Of a stretch of 64,000 bases of DNA, positions 52,030 through 59,731 are shown piece after piece (the first letter of the stretch is position 1; each line of letters opens with the position of its first letter). The notes under the pieces are model-generated. The model searched no databases and was not told where the DNA came from. It worked only from the letters and a program-made list of their open reading frames with translations. The stretch spans positions 62,001 through 126,000 of the forward strand of contig DAINOD010000001.1 in the NCBI GenBank assembly GCA_036735545.1, written 5' to 3'. The position numbers and the translations under genes were made by a program. Source of the stretch: Rubrimonas sp036735545. Lineage in GTDB: Bacteria; Pseudomonadota; Alphaproteobacteria; Rhodobacterales; Rhodobacteraceae.

Positions 52030-52763
52030 GCTGGACGCCGCCCGCCCCTGCGGCGCTGCTCGACGCGCTGGACGCCACCTGGTCGGCGCTCGAGCGCAGG
52101 CCGCTCGGACGATGGACCCTGCGGCGCGGCGGCGGCGGGGGCAGCCGGGCCTCCTCGGTCCAGCCGCGCGGGGCCCTGCCCGACGACCTCGACGCCGCGC
52201 TGGCCGAGGTCCTGCGACAGGCCGAAGCCTGGGACCAGCCGGCGCTGATGCAGCTCGGCCCGCAGGACGCGGCGCTCGACGCGGCGCTGGAGACGCGCGG
52301 CTGGGCGGTGATCGACAGCAACCTGATCTACGCCGCGCCCACGGCCGCCTTCGAGCCGCCCCCGCTCGACGAGGGGCTGCTGGCGCGCGTGGACGCGCCG
52401 CTCGCGCTGATGGACGCGCTGTGGGACGAGGGCGGCATAGGCCCGGCCCGGCGCGCGGTGATGGCGGCGGTGGCGGATCCCAAGACGCGGCTGATCGCGC
52501 GCGCGGGCGACCGGCCGGCGGCGGCCTGCTTCGTCGCGGCGGCGGGCGAGATCGCCGTGATGAGCGCGCTCTACGTCTCGCCCGCCTTCCGGCGGCAGGG
52601 GGTCGGGCGGCTCGCGGTGCTGGGCGCGGCGGACTGGGCGCGGGAGGTCGGCGCCGCGACGCTCGCGCTGGCGGTGGGCGAAGCAAACGCGCCGGCGCGC
52701 GCGCTCTACGAGGGTCTCGGATTCGCCCCCGTCTGCGGCTACTGCTATCGCGGCGCGCCCTGA
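52026..52763 (+). CDS. GNAT family N-acetyltransferase
   Basis: A 245-residue protein with an N-terminal domain of about 100 residues (LDATWSALERRPLGRWTLRR) and a C-terminal GNAT fold: IAVMSALYVSPAFRRQGVGRLAVLG (acetyl-CoA loop RRQGVG) and VGEANAPARALYEGLGFAPV. GTG 52026 overlaps the smpB stop by 4 nt. The two-part build recalls acetyltransferases working on amino acids or small amines, but the substrate is not deducible. Confidence 0.85.
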   Translation: MSWTPPAPAALLDALDATWSALERRPLGRWTLRRGGGGGSRASSVQPRGALPDDLDAALAEVLRQAEAWDQPALMQLGPQDAALDAALETRGWAVIDSNLIYAAPTAAFEPPPLDEGLLARVDAPLALMDALWDEGGIGPARRAVMAAVADPKTRLIARAGDRPAAACFVAAAGEIAVMSALYVSPAFRRQGVGRLAVLGAADWAREVGAATLALAVGEANAPARALYEGLGFAPVCGYCYRGAP

Positions 52764-52775
52764 GCGGAGGAAGCC

Positions 52776-53345
52776 ATGGCCGACGACCGCGTGACCGCGC
52801 TGGACCTGCCCGAGGCGGCCCCCCTGCCCGAGGACATGGCCGCCTATTTCGCGAAGTGCGGCGACAAGCTGGGGCTGATCCCCAACGTCCTGCGCGCCTA
52901 CGCGTTCGCGCCGGAGAAGTTCCGCGCCTTCACACATTTCTACAACGAGCTGATGCTGGGCCCCTCGGGGTTGAGCAAGCTGGAGCGCGAGATGATCGCG
53001 GTGGTCGTGTCCGCCGTGAACCGCTGCCACTATTGCCTCACGGCCCACGGGGCGGCGGCGCGGCAGCTCTCCGGCGACCCCGCGCTCGGCGAAACGCTGG
53101 CGGCCAACTGGCGGGCGGCGGCGCTGTCGCCGCGCCATGCCGCGATGCTGGGCTTCGCCGAGAAGGTGGCGGAGGCCTCGCACCGCATCGGCGAACACGA
53201 CCGGCAGGCGCTGCGCGAGGCGGGATTCTCGGACGCCGATATCTGGGACGTCGCGGCGGTGGCGTCGTTCTTCGCGATGTCGAACCGGATGGCCTCGGCC
53301 GTCGCGATGCGTCCCAACCCTGAATACCATGCGCAGGCGCGCTAG
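52776..53345 (+). CDS. AhpD-like alkylhydroperoxidase (peroxidase-related enzyme)
   Basis: A 189-residue carboxymuconolactone-decarboxylase-family protein. The redox CxxC lies in AVNRCHYCLTAHGAAARQL with the downstream His, as in AhpD; N-terminal LGLIPNVLRAYAFAPEKF and C-terminal FFAMSNRMASAVAMRPNPEYH match the peroxidase-related subfamily. It probably reduces peroxides with a thiol partner in the cytoplasm. The ATG follows GCGGAGGA. Its last 17 nt overlap the OmpA-like gene. Confidence 0.88.
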   Translation: MADDRVTALDLPEAAPLPEDMAAYFAKCGDKLGLIPNVLRAYAFAPEKFRAFTHFYNELMLGPSGLSKLEREMIAVVVSAVNRCHYCLTAHGAAARQLSGDPALGETLAANWRAAALSPRHAAMLGFAEKVAEASHRIGEHDRQALREAGFSDADIWDVAAVASFFAMSNRMASAVAMRPNPEYHAQAR

Positions 53346-54294
53346 CGCCGCGCTGGCGCTGACGCTGGCGACCCCCCTCGCCGCCGAGCCGCCCGGCGCC
53401 GTCCAGACCCACGCCGAGAGCCGCGCCCGGCAGGCGGTGGCCGCGCCCATGCGCCCCTGGTCGCCCGATGCGCCGGGCGTCGAGGTCGTCGAAGGCGCGG
53501 TCGACTGGGCGGCCTGGCGGCTGCCCGACGGCGCCACCAGCCTGTCCGCGGCGCGCGAGGAGCAGGCGCGGCGCGAAGCCGAGGGCTGGCGCACGGTGTT
53601 GTTCTGCGGCGGCGAGGACTGCGGCGGCTTCGACTTCCGCGCCGGGCTGGACGTGCTGCCGCCGCCGGCGATGCGGCTCGACCTGTTCGACTTCCATGCC
53701 TTGACCATGCGCCGCGACGCGGACGTGCTGACGGCTCTGGCCAGCGGCGGGGCCGGCGGGGTCTGGCTGCAGCGCGCCGTGATCGAGCCGGCCGCCGCCG
53801 CCCCCGCCGTCGGCGACGCCCCCGCCCCGCCCGAAGACGAGGCCGCACCCGACCCTCCGCCTCTTCCCTCGCTCGATCCGCCTCAGCCCGCGGCGCCCCC
53901 GCCGCAGCCCGCCGCCGCCGGCGACGCCGCCGCGCTGCTGGCGGCGCTGGAGCGCGACGGGCGCGTGGTGCTGGAGGGTGTGGCCTTCGCCGTCGGCTCC
54001 ACCGATCTGGAGGGCGCCTCCGACGCCGTGCTCGACGCCGCGGCCGAGGCGCTGGGCGCGCGTCCCGGCCTGTCGGTGGTCGTGGTGGGCCACACCGACG
54101 ACACCGGCGATCTGGCGCTGAACCAGCGCGTCTCCGCGTCCCGGGCGCGGTCGGTGCTGGAGGCCCTCGCGCGCCGCGGCGTGGCGCGCTCGCGTCTCGA
54201 CGCGGCCGGCGCGGGATGGCTGGCGCCGCGCGCCTCCAACGCCACGCCCGAGGGGCAGGCGGCCAACCGCCGGGTGGAGCTGGTGGCGCGCTGA
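53329..54294 (+). CDS. OmpA family outer-membrane-associated protein
   Basis: A 321-residue secreted protein. Signal peptide at residues 1-18 (MRRRASAALALTLATPLAAE), a domain of about 130 residues with two close Cys (LFCGGEDCGGFDFR), a Pro/Ala-rich linker (about 165-205), and a C-terminal OmpA domain (about 210-321) with VVVGHTDDTGDLALNQRVSA and ANRRVELV, which binds peptidoglycan. The ATG lies 17 nt inside the upstream gene, so it has no room for its own promoter and depends on that transcript. The N-terminal domain is unassigned. Confidence 0.85.
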   Translation: MRRRASAALALTLATPLAAEPPGAVQTHAESRARQAVAAPMRPWSPDAPGVEVVEGAVDWAAWRLPDGATSLSAAREEQARREAEGWRTVLFCGGEDCGGFDFRAGLDVLPPPAMRLDLFDFHALTMRRDADVLTALASGGAGGVWLQRAVIEPAAAAPAVGDAPAPPEDEAAPDPPPLPSLDPPQPAAPPPQPAAAGDAAALLAALERDGRVVLEGVAFAVGSTDLEGASDAVLDAAAEALGARPGLSVVVVGHTDDTGDLALNQRVSASRARSVLEALARRGVARSRLDAAGAGWLAPRASNATPEGQAANRRVELVAR

Positions 54295-54297
54295 CGC

Positions 54298-54326
54298 TTG
54301 ACAGGGGCGCGGCGCGGGTCTAGGCG
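54298..54326 (+). promoter_or_regulatory. Strong sigma-70-type promoter of rpsD
   Basis: A consensus TTGACA (54298-54303), a 17-nt spacer, then TAGGCG (54321-54326), starting 4 nt after the OmpA-like stop codon. This is the best promoter in the window and predicts a transcript start near 54333 and a leader of about 115 nt before the rpsD ATG. Confidence 0.7.
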
Positions 54327-54327
54327 G

Positions 54328-54447
54328 CCTCCTCCCGTCGGTTGCGGCGGGGTTTTCGGCGCGTGCGGCCGTCGCAAGACGGGGCCTGTCGTCTCCCGGA
54401 CCGGGGGAAGGAGGAGCGCGCCTGCGACAGTTGAAGGAATGGGGCGC
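54328..54447 (+). promoter_or_regulatory. rpsD 5' leader with long-range pairing
   Basis: The leader holds CCTCCTCCC (54328-54336) and, about 70 nt later, a complementary GGGGGAAGGAGGAG (54404-54417), so the two ends can pair around an inner GC-rich part. S4 is a known translational autoregulator in other bacteria; a structured leader here fits that idea but no known class was matched. Confidence 0.35.
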
Positions 54448-55068
54448 ATGACCAAGCGCACGGACGCCAAATACAAGCTCGACCGCCGCATGGGCGAGAA
54501 CATCTGGGGCCGCCCGAAGTCCCCGGTGAACCGCCGCGAATACGGGCCCGGTCAGCACGGCCAGCGCCGCAAGGGCAAGATGAGCGACTTCGGCACGCAG
54601 CTGCGCGCCAAGCAGAAGCTCAAGGGATACTACGGCGACCTGACCGAGAAGCAGTTCCGCAAGATCTACGCCGAGGCCGAGCGGCGCCGCGGCGACACCG
54701 GCGAGATGCTGGTGGGCCTGCTGGAGCGCCGGCTGGACGCGGTGGTCTACCGCTCGAAGTTCGTGCCGACCGTCTTCGCCGCGCGGCAGTTCGTGAACCA
54801 CGGCCATGTCAACGTGAACGGCCGGCGCGTGAACATCCCCTCCTACCAGGTGAAGGAGGGCGACGTGATCGAGGTGCGCGAGAAGTCCAAGCAGATGGCG
54901 CTGGTGCTGGAGGCCGCCCAGTCGGCCGAGCGCGACACGCCCGACTATCTCGAGGTCGACCACGGCAAGATGACCGCGACCTTCAAGCGCCAGCCCCAGC
55001 TCGCCGACGTGCCGTATCCGGTGCGGATGGAGCCCAACCTCGTCGTCGAGTTCTACGCCAAGAACTGA
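54448..55068 (+). CDS. rpsD: 30S ribosomal protein S4
   Basis: A 206-residue S4, a primary assembly protein of the small subunit. N-terminal MTKRTDAKYKLDRRMGENIWGRPKSPVN is the alphaproteobacterial type without the Zn-binding Cys; the S4 RNA-binding domain is RRLDAVVYRSKFVPTVFAAR to VNVNGRRVNIPSYQVKEGD. I chose ATG 54448 from the family length; an in-frame ATG three codons upstream (54439) is possible. It has its own promoter and terminator, so it is a single-gene unit, unlike the alpha-operon position in enterobacteria. Confidence 0.98.
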   Translation: MTKRTDAKYKLDRRMGENIWGRPKSPVNRREYGPGQHGQRRKGKMSDFGTQLRAKQKLKGYYGDLTEKQFRKIYAEAERRRGDTGEMLVGLLERRLDAVVYRSKFVPTVFAARQFVNHGHVNVNGRRVNIPSYQVKEGDVIEVREKSKQMALVLEAAQSAERDTPDYLEVDHGKMTATFKRQPQLADVPYPVRMEPNLVVEFYAKN

Positions 55069-55110
55069 GCTCCCGCAGGGTTGCGATCCGCGACCCATCG
55101 CCCCGACCCC

Positions 55111-55138
55111 GCCGCCGCGCTTGCCCGAGCGCGGCGGC
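55111..55138 (+). terminator. Terminator of rpsD
   Basis: GCCGCCGCGCT (55111-55121), loop TGCCCG, AGCGCGGCGGC (55128-55138): a perfect 11-bp stem followed by TTCGTGTCTGT, 43 nt after the rpsD stop. The only weak point is the short T-run. Confidence 0.8.
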
Positions 55139-55155
55139 TTCGTGTCTGTGGGGTC

Positions 55156-55485
55156 ATGATCCGGCTCGCGATCCTGCTGCGCCTCGCCCTGGTCCTGTCG
55201 CTGGGGCTGTCCGCCTTCGCGCCGCACCGCGCCCACGCGGCCGGACCCGTAATGGTCATCTGCGGCGCCGGCGGGACCTACACGGTTCCGATGGGGCCGG
55301 CGGCGCCCGAGGTCGCGGCGCACGAATGCTGCCTCGCCGCCTGCTGGGCCGCCCTGCCGGCGATCGGGCCGCAGGACGGGCTCCGCCGCACGGCGCGGCG
55401 GACCGCGCGGCCGGGGCGGCGGCGCGCGATGGCGGGGCGGCGCGCGGCGGCGCGGCGGGCGCGGGGGCCTCCGGCGCGGCTCTGA
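55156..55485 (+). CDS. Small secreted protein, DUF2946-like
   Basis: A 109-residue protein with a signal peptide (RLAILLRLALVLSLGLSAFA, cut near AHAAG). The mature part begins GPVMVICGAGGTYTVPMGP and has HECCLAACWAALP, a Cys/His cluster of the kind seen in DUF2946 proteins next to copper genes. The C-terminal 35 residues are an Arg/Ala run that may be low-complexity tail. The copper-binding fusion gene follows after 35 nt. The call rests on pattern and context. Confidence 0.55.
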   Translation: MIRLAILLRLALVLSLGLSAFAPHRAHAAGPVMVICGAGGTYTVPMGPAAPEVAAHECCLAACWAALPAIGPQDGLRRTARRTARPGRRRAMAGRRAAARRARGPPARL

Positions 55486-55520
55486 ACCCATCCGTTCGGA
55501 AACCGCATCAGGAGAGACCC

Positions 55521-56474
55521 ATGATCCCCATTCTTCTCGCGGCCGGTCTGGTCGCCCTTTCGCCCGTGGGCGCGGGCGCGCACGCCACGCTCGACGTCGC
55601 CGAGGCCCCCGCCGGCGCGACCGCGCGCATCGCCGTGCGCGTGCCGCACGGCTGCGGCGGGCTGCCCACGCACACCGTCGAGGCGATGCTGCCGTCCGCG
55701 CTGGCCGCGGCCAAGCCCATGCCCGAGGCGGGCTGGACCCTGACGGTGGAGGACGGCCCCGAGGGCCGTCTGGAGGACGGCTGGTGCGACGAGTTCGTCT
55801 TTCGCGGCCGCGTGGACGCCGAGGCCGGCGCCGCGCCGCCGGCGCCCTTGCGCCAATCGTGCGACGGCGGCGAGGTCGCCTGCACCGAGATCGCCGAGCC
55901 CGGTCAGGACCCGCACGCCCTGCCCTTCCCCGCCCCGATCCTGCGCGTCGCGGAGGCCGCGGCCGGCGGCCACGGCGCCCATGGTCACGGCGCCCACGGT
56001 CACGGCCACGCCCACGGCGCGACGCCCGGCGCGGCGCAGGCCGGTCCGCTGCGCGTCGCCGGCGCCTACGCCCGCGCGAACCCGGCGCCCGGCGGCGCCT
56101 CGGCGGCCTACATGGCCATCTCCACGACCGGCGAGGCCGACCGGCTGGTCGCCGCGGAAAGCCCCGTGGCGGCGCGGGTCGAGCTGCACACCCACCTGCT
56201 CGACGCGCAGGGCGTGGCGCGGATGCGCGAGGTCGAGGGCGTCGACGTGCCCGCGGGCGGCGAGGCGCTGCTGGAGCCGGGCGGGCTGCACGTGATGCTG
56301 ATGGGCCTGAGCGCGCCGCTGACGGCCGGACAGGTCATCCCGCTGACCCTGCGCTTCGAGAGGGCCGGCGCGGTCGAGCTGGTCGTGCCGGTCCGCGACA
56401 TCCGCGGCGGCGGCCACGACCATGGCGCGCAGGGGCACGGCGCGCAGGGGCGCGGGACCGGTCACAGGCGCTGA
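55521..56474 (+). CDS. YcnI (DUF1775)-PCuAC copper-binding fusion
   Basis: A 317-residue periplasmic protein after a GGAGAG ribosome site. Signal peptide to about residue 20 (ends GAGAHA, leaving His as a mature N-terminal ligand, as in YcnI). The YcnI-type DUF1775 domain (21-150) has RVPHGCGGLPTHTVEAMLPS. A His-rich linker (about 152-172) precedes a PCuAC domain with the copper ligands in VELHTHLLDAQGVARM and GGLHVMLMGL. It ends in another His/Gly/Gln-rich tail. PCuAC proteins hand copper(I) to cytochrome oxidase; YcnI binds copper(II). The tail runs into sequence repeated across the assembly gap, so its exact end should be rechecked. Confidence 0.9.
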   Translation: MIPILLAAGLVALSPVGAGAHATLDVAEAPAGATARIAVRVPHGCGGLPTHTVEAMLPSALAAAKPMPEAGWTLTVEDGPEGRLEDGWCDEFVFRGRVDAEAGAAPPAPLRQSCDGGEVACTEIAEPGQDPHALPFPAPILRVAEAAAGGHGAHGHGAHGHGHAHGATPGAAQAGPLRVAGAYARANPAPGGASAAYMAISTTGEADRLVAAESPVAARVELHTHLLDAQGVARMREVEGVDVPAGGEALLEPGGLHVMLMGLSAPLTAGQVIPLTLRFERAGAVELVVPVRDIRGGGHDHGAQGHGAQGRGTGHRR

Positions 56475-56486
56475 GGCCCACCGACG
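56432..56486 (+). repeat. 55-nt segment, copy before the gap
   Basis: Identical base for base to 56587-56641 on the other side of the run of N. It holds the end of the copper-protein gene and its stop codon. The most likely reason is contig-end overlap. Confidence 0.9.
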
Positions 56487-56586
56487 NNNNNNNNNNNNNN
56501 NNNNNNNNNNNNNNNNNNNNNNNNNNNNNNNNNNNNNNNNNNNNNNNNNNNNNNNNNNNNNNNNNNNNNNNNNNNNNNNNNNNNNN
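56487..56586. other. Scaffold gap of 100 N
   Basis: Exactly 100 unknown bases, the customary size for a gap of unknown length. Any open frame read across it is not real. Confidence 0.98.
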
Positions 56587-56641
56587 GGGGCACGGCGCGC
56601 AGGGGCGCGGGACCGGTCACAGGCGCTGAGGCCCACCGACG
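56587..56641 (+). repeat. 55-nt segment, copy after the gap
   Basis: Exact second copy of 56432-56486. If the gap and this copy are removed, the MFS gene lies 51 nt after the copper-protein stop. Confidence 0.9.
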
Positions 56642-56680
56642 CCCTCGTCAAACGGGCGGGGGCGGCGTATCTGGGCCCCC

Positions 56681-57919
56681 ATGCCCGCGCCGTTCCCCCT
56701 CGCCAGCGCCTCCGAGCTGCCGCGCTGGCGACGGCCGGAGGCGCTTCTGGTCGTCATGACCGTGGCGATGACGCTGGCGTTCTCCACCTGGAACGCCGCG
56801 CTGAACAACTTCGTCGTCGAGGTCGCGCGCTTCGACGGCTTCGACGTCGGCGTGCTGCACACGGTGCGCGAGCTGCCCGGCGCCCTCGCCTTCCTCGTGG
56901 TCTACATCGTCATCGTGATCGCCGAGCAGCGGCTGGCGCTGCTGTCGCTGCTGCTGCTGGGCCTCGGCACGGCGCTGGTCGCCGACCTGCCGAGCTGGCA
57001 GGGCATCATGCTCACGACGCTGATCAGCTCGGTGGGCTTTCACTACTTCGAGACCGTGAACCAGTCGCTGCAACTGCAATGGCTGTCGCGAAGCCGCGCG
57101 CCCGAGGCGCTGGGGCTGATCCTCGGCGCGGCCTCGGCGACCTCGCTGCTGGTCTATGGGGCCATCGCGCTGTGGGGCTGGCTCGGCACGGGCGACTTCC
57201 GCCCCGTCTACTACGTCGGCGGGGGCCTGTGCGTCGCGCTGACGCTGGCGGCCTGGGCGTTCTGGCCGCAGTTCGAGGGGCCGGCGCGGCAGGGCAAGCG
57301 GCTCGTGCTGAGGCGGCGCTACTGGCTCTACTACGTGCTGGTGTTCATGTCCGGCGCCCGCCGGCAGATCTTCACGGTGTTCGCCGCCTTCATGATGGTC
57401 GAGAAGTTCGGCTTCCGCCTGCAGGAGGTCACGGTCCTGTTCCTCGGGACCTATGTCGCGTCGATGATCTGCGCGCCGCTGTTCGGCCGGTTCATCGCCC
57501 GGTTCGGCGAGCGCGCGGCCCTGACGGTGGAGCACACCGGCCTTGTCGTGGTTTTCGGGGCCTATGCCGGGGTCTACTTCTTCGACTGGAGCGCGGAGCT
57601 GGCGCTGGGGCTCTACGTGCTCGACCACCTGCTGTTCTCGCTGGCCTTCGCCGCCAAGACCTATCTGCAGAAGATCGCCGACCCGGCCGATCACGCCTCC
57701 ACCGCCGCGGTCGCCTTCACGATCAACCACATCGCCGCGGTGGCGCTGCCGGCCCCGCTGGGGCTGCTGTGGCTCCACGAGCCCGGCCTCGTCTATGCGC
57801 TGGCCTGCGGGCTGGCGCTGACGGCGCTGTCCTTCGTCCTGCTGGTGCCGCGCCACCCCGAGGCAGGGCGGGAGACGGTGCTGTCGCGTCACGCGCCGCT
57901 CGCAGCGCCTGCCGAATGA
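56681..57919 (+). CDS. MFS transporter
   Basis: A 412-residue membrane protein with about 12 hydrophobic helices in two halves. It begins PEALLVVMTVAMTLAFSTWN and has a charged loop RRRYWLYYVLVFMSGARRQI between the halves. No substrate-defining motif is visible; its FSGARRQIF-type middle resembles uncharacterised bacterial MFS. It precedes a MATE gene on the same strand with 7 nt between, so they are likely co-transcribed. Confidence 0.85.
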   Translation: MPAPFPLASASELPRWRRPEALLVVMTVAMTLAFSTWNAALNNFVVEVARFDGFDVGVLHTVRELPGALAFLVVYIVIVIAEQRLALLSLLLLGLGTALVADLPSWQGIMLTTLISSVGFHYFETVNQSLQLQWLSRSRAPEALGLILGAASATSLLVYGAIALWGWLGTGDFRPVYYVGGGLCVALTLAAWAFWPQFEGPARQGKRLVLRRRYWLYYVLVFMSGARRQIFTVFAAFMMVEKFGFRLQEVTVLFLGTYVASMICAPLFGRFIARFGERAALTVEHTGLVVVFGAYAGVYFFDWSAELALGLYVLDHLLFSLAFAAKTYLQKIADPADHASTAAVAFTINHIAAVALPAPLGLLWLHEPGLVYALACGLALTALSFVLLVPRHPEAGRETVLSRHAPLAAPAE

Positions 57920-57926
57920 GCCCCCG

Positions 57927-59351
57927 ATGAGGCCCGCCCCGCGCGCCAAGTTCACCGAAGGCGCCACCATGCGCCATGTGGCGGTGATGACCGGGACCGG
58001 GATGATCGGGCTGATGGCGGTCTTCGCCGTCGATGCGCTGAACCTGTTCTACATCTCGCTGCTGGGTCAGGCGGCGCTGGCGGCGGCGGTCGGCTTCGCC
58101 GGCACGGTGCAGTTCTTCACCATTTCGGTGGCGATCGGGCTGGCCATCGCCGCCGCCGCGCTGGTCAGCCGCGCCATCGGGGCGGGCAACCGTGCGGGCG
58201 CGCGCCGGCTCGCCGCCTCCTCGCTGGTGCTGCTGACCACCGCGCTGACGCTGATCACCGCGGGGGTGTGGGTGTTCCGCGAGGACGCGCTCTGGGCGCT
58301 GGGGGCGCGGGGCGAGACGCTGGCGATCGGGTCGAACTATCTGGCGGTCGCGCTGCTCGGCCTGCCGCCGCTGGGCGCGGGCATGGTGTTCTCCAGCCTA
58401 CTGCGCAGCGTCGGCGACGCGCGGCGGGCCATGCTGGTCACGCTGATCGGCGGCGTGGCGGGGGCGGGAATGGACCCGTTCTTCATCTTCTGGCTGGACC
58501 TCGGCGTGGAAGGGGCCGCGATCTCCTCGCTGCTGGCGCGCCTGATCATCATGGGCGTGGGCTGGTGGGGGGCGAGCCGCGTGCACGACCTCGTGGCCCG
58601 CCCGCGCGCGGCGGACGTGCGGGCCGACGCCCGGGCGCTGTTCGCCATCGCGGGGCCGGCGGTGGCGACGCAGCTCTCCACGCCCACCGGCATGGCGGCG
58701 CTGACGGTGGCGGTGGCGCCCTTCGGCGACGAGGCGGTCGCGGGCTGGGCGGTCGTGATGCGGCTCTCGGCGCTGGCCTTCGGCGGGATTTTCGCGCTGT
58801 CCGGCGCCGTGGGGCCGATCCTGGGCCAGAACATCGGCGCGCGCCGGCCCGACCGGGTGCGCTCGGCCTATCGAGACGCGCTGATCTTCTGCGCCGGCTA
58901 TGTCGCGCTGGCCTGGGGTTGTCTCGCGCTGGCGCGGCCCTTCGTGGTGGCGGGCTTCGGGCTGCAGGGCGCGGGCGTCGCGGTGGCGGACGCCTTCCTG
59001 TTCGGCGGGGCGGGGTTCTTCGTGTTCACCGGCGCGCTGTTCGTCGCCAACGCCGCCTTCAACAACCTCGGCCGCCCGCTCTGGGCCACCGCGCTTAACT
59101 GGAGCCGCGACGCCGCCGTGCTGCCGGCGCTGGCGCTGACGCTGCCGGGGCTCATGGGCCCGGCCGGCGTCGTGGCGGCGCAGGCGGGGGCGGGGCTGGT
59201 GGTGGGCTCCATCGCCGCGACGCTGGGCTGGTTCGCCACCGGCCGCCTCGCGCCCGGCCCGGGCGCGCCGGCGCCGGGCGCGGAGGCGCCGCCGCTGGGC
59301 TCGGGACGGGCGGCGATCGCAGCGGCCGCCGCAGTGCGGGATGAGACCTAG
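57927..59351 (+). CDS. MATE family efflux transporter
   Basis: A 474-residue inner-membrane protein with two six-helix MATE repeats. Blocks: FAVDALNLFYISLLGQAALAA, ALVSRAIGAGNRAGARRLAA, FSSLLRSVGDARRAML, GAVGPILGQNIGARRPDRVR and NAAFNNLGRPLWAT. MATE proteins export drugs or metabolites using Na+ or H+. The last 35 residues are a Pro/Ala/Gly-rich tail. The stop lies in a hairpin (59349-59373). Confidence 0.93.
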   Translation: MRPAPRAKFTEGATMRHVAVMTGTGMIGLMAVFAVDALNLFYISLLGQAALAAAVGFAGTVQFFTISVAIGLAIAAAALVSRAIGAGNRAGARRLAASSLVLLTTALTLITAGVWVFREDALWALGARGETLAIGSNYLAVALLGLPPLGAGMVFSSLLRSVGDARRAMLVTLIGGVAGAGMDPFFIFWLDLGVEGAAISSLLARLIIMGVGWWGASRVHDLVARPRAADVRADARALFAIAGPAVATQLSTPTGMAALTVAVAPFGDEAVAGWAVVMRLSALAFGGIFALSGAVGPILGQNIGARRPDRVRSAYRDALIFCAGYVALAWGCLALARPFVVAGFGLQGAGVAVADAFLFGGAGFFVFTGALFVANAAFNNLGRPLWATALNWSRDAAVLPALALTLPGLMGPAGVVAAQAGAGLVVGSIAATLGWFATGRLAPGPGAPAPGAEAPPLGSGRAAIAAAAAVRDET

Positions 59352-59373
59352 CGCCGCGGCGCGGGCGGCGCTA
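59349..59373 (+). terminator. Hairpin at the MATE stop codon
   Basis: TAGCGCCG (59349-59356) pairs with CGGCGCTA (59366-59373), 9-nt loop, starting at the TAG stop. An 8-bp stem without a T-run, so a weak terminator at best. Confidence 0.4.
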
Positions 59374-59408
59374 ACAACGCTGCCGGCCCAGCGAAGGACG
59401 GATGAGCG

Positions 59409-59729
59409 ATGCCGAAGATCACCTACATCGAGCACGGCGGCGCCGAGCATGTCGTGGACGCCCCCGAGGGCCTGACGGTGATGGAGGCGGCGGTCAAGAA
59501 CGCCATTCCCGGCATCGACGCCGATTGCGGCGGCGCCTGCGCCTGCTCCACCTGCCATGTCTACGTCGACCCCGCCTGGATCGACCGGCTGCCGAAACGT
59601 GAATCGATGGAGGAGGACATGCTGGACTTCGCCTACGAGCCGAAGCCCAACTCCCGCCTGACCTGTCAGCTCAAGATCACCGCGGCGCTGGACGGCCTCG
59701 TGGTCCGCATGCCGGAAAAGCAGATCTGA
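59409..59729 (+). CDS. 2Fe-2S ferredoxin, adrenodoxin type
   Basis: A 106-residue electron carrier. Cluster ligands are Cys40, Cys46, Cys49 and Cys86, spaced C-x5-C-x2-C-x36-C, in DADCGGACACSTCHVYV and RLTCQLKIT. The pattern and SMEEDMLDFA match FdxB-like ferredoxins serving P450s or Fe-S assembly, and the ATG follows a GAAGGA site. No partner oxidoreductase is next to it, and Cys44 is an extra cysteine. Confidence 0.95.
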   Translation: MPKITYIEHGGAEHVVDAPEGLTVMEAAVKNAIPGIDADCGGACACSTCHVYVDPAWIDRLPKRESMEEDMLDFAYEPKPNSRLTCQLKITAALDGLVVRMPEKQI

Positions 59730-59731
59730 CC

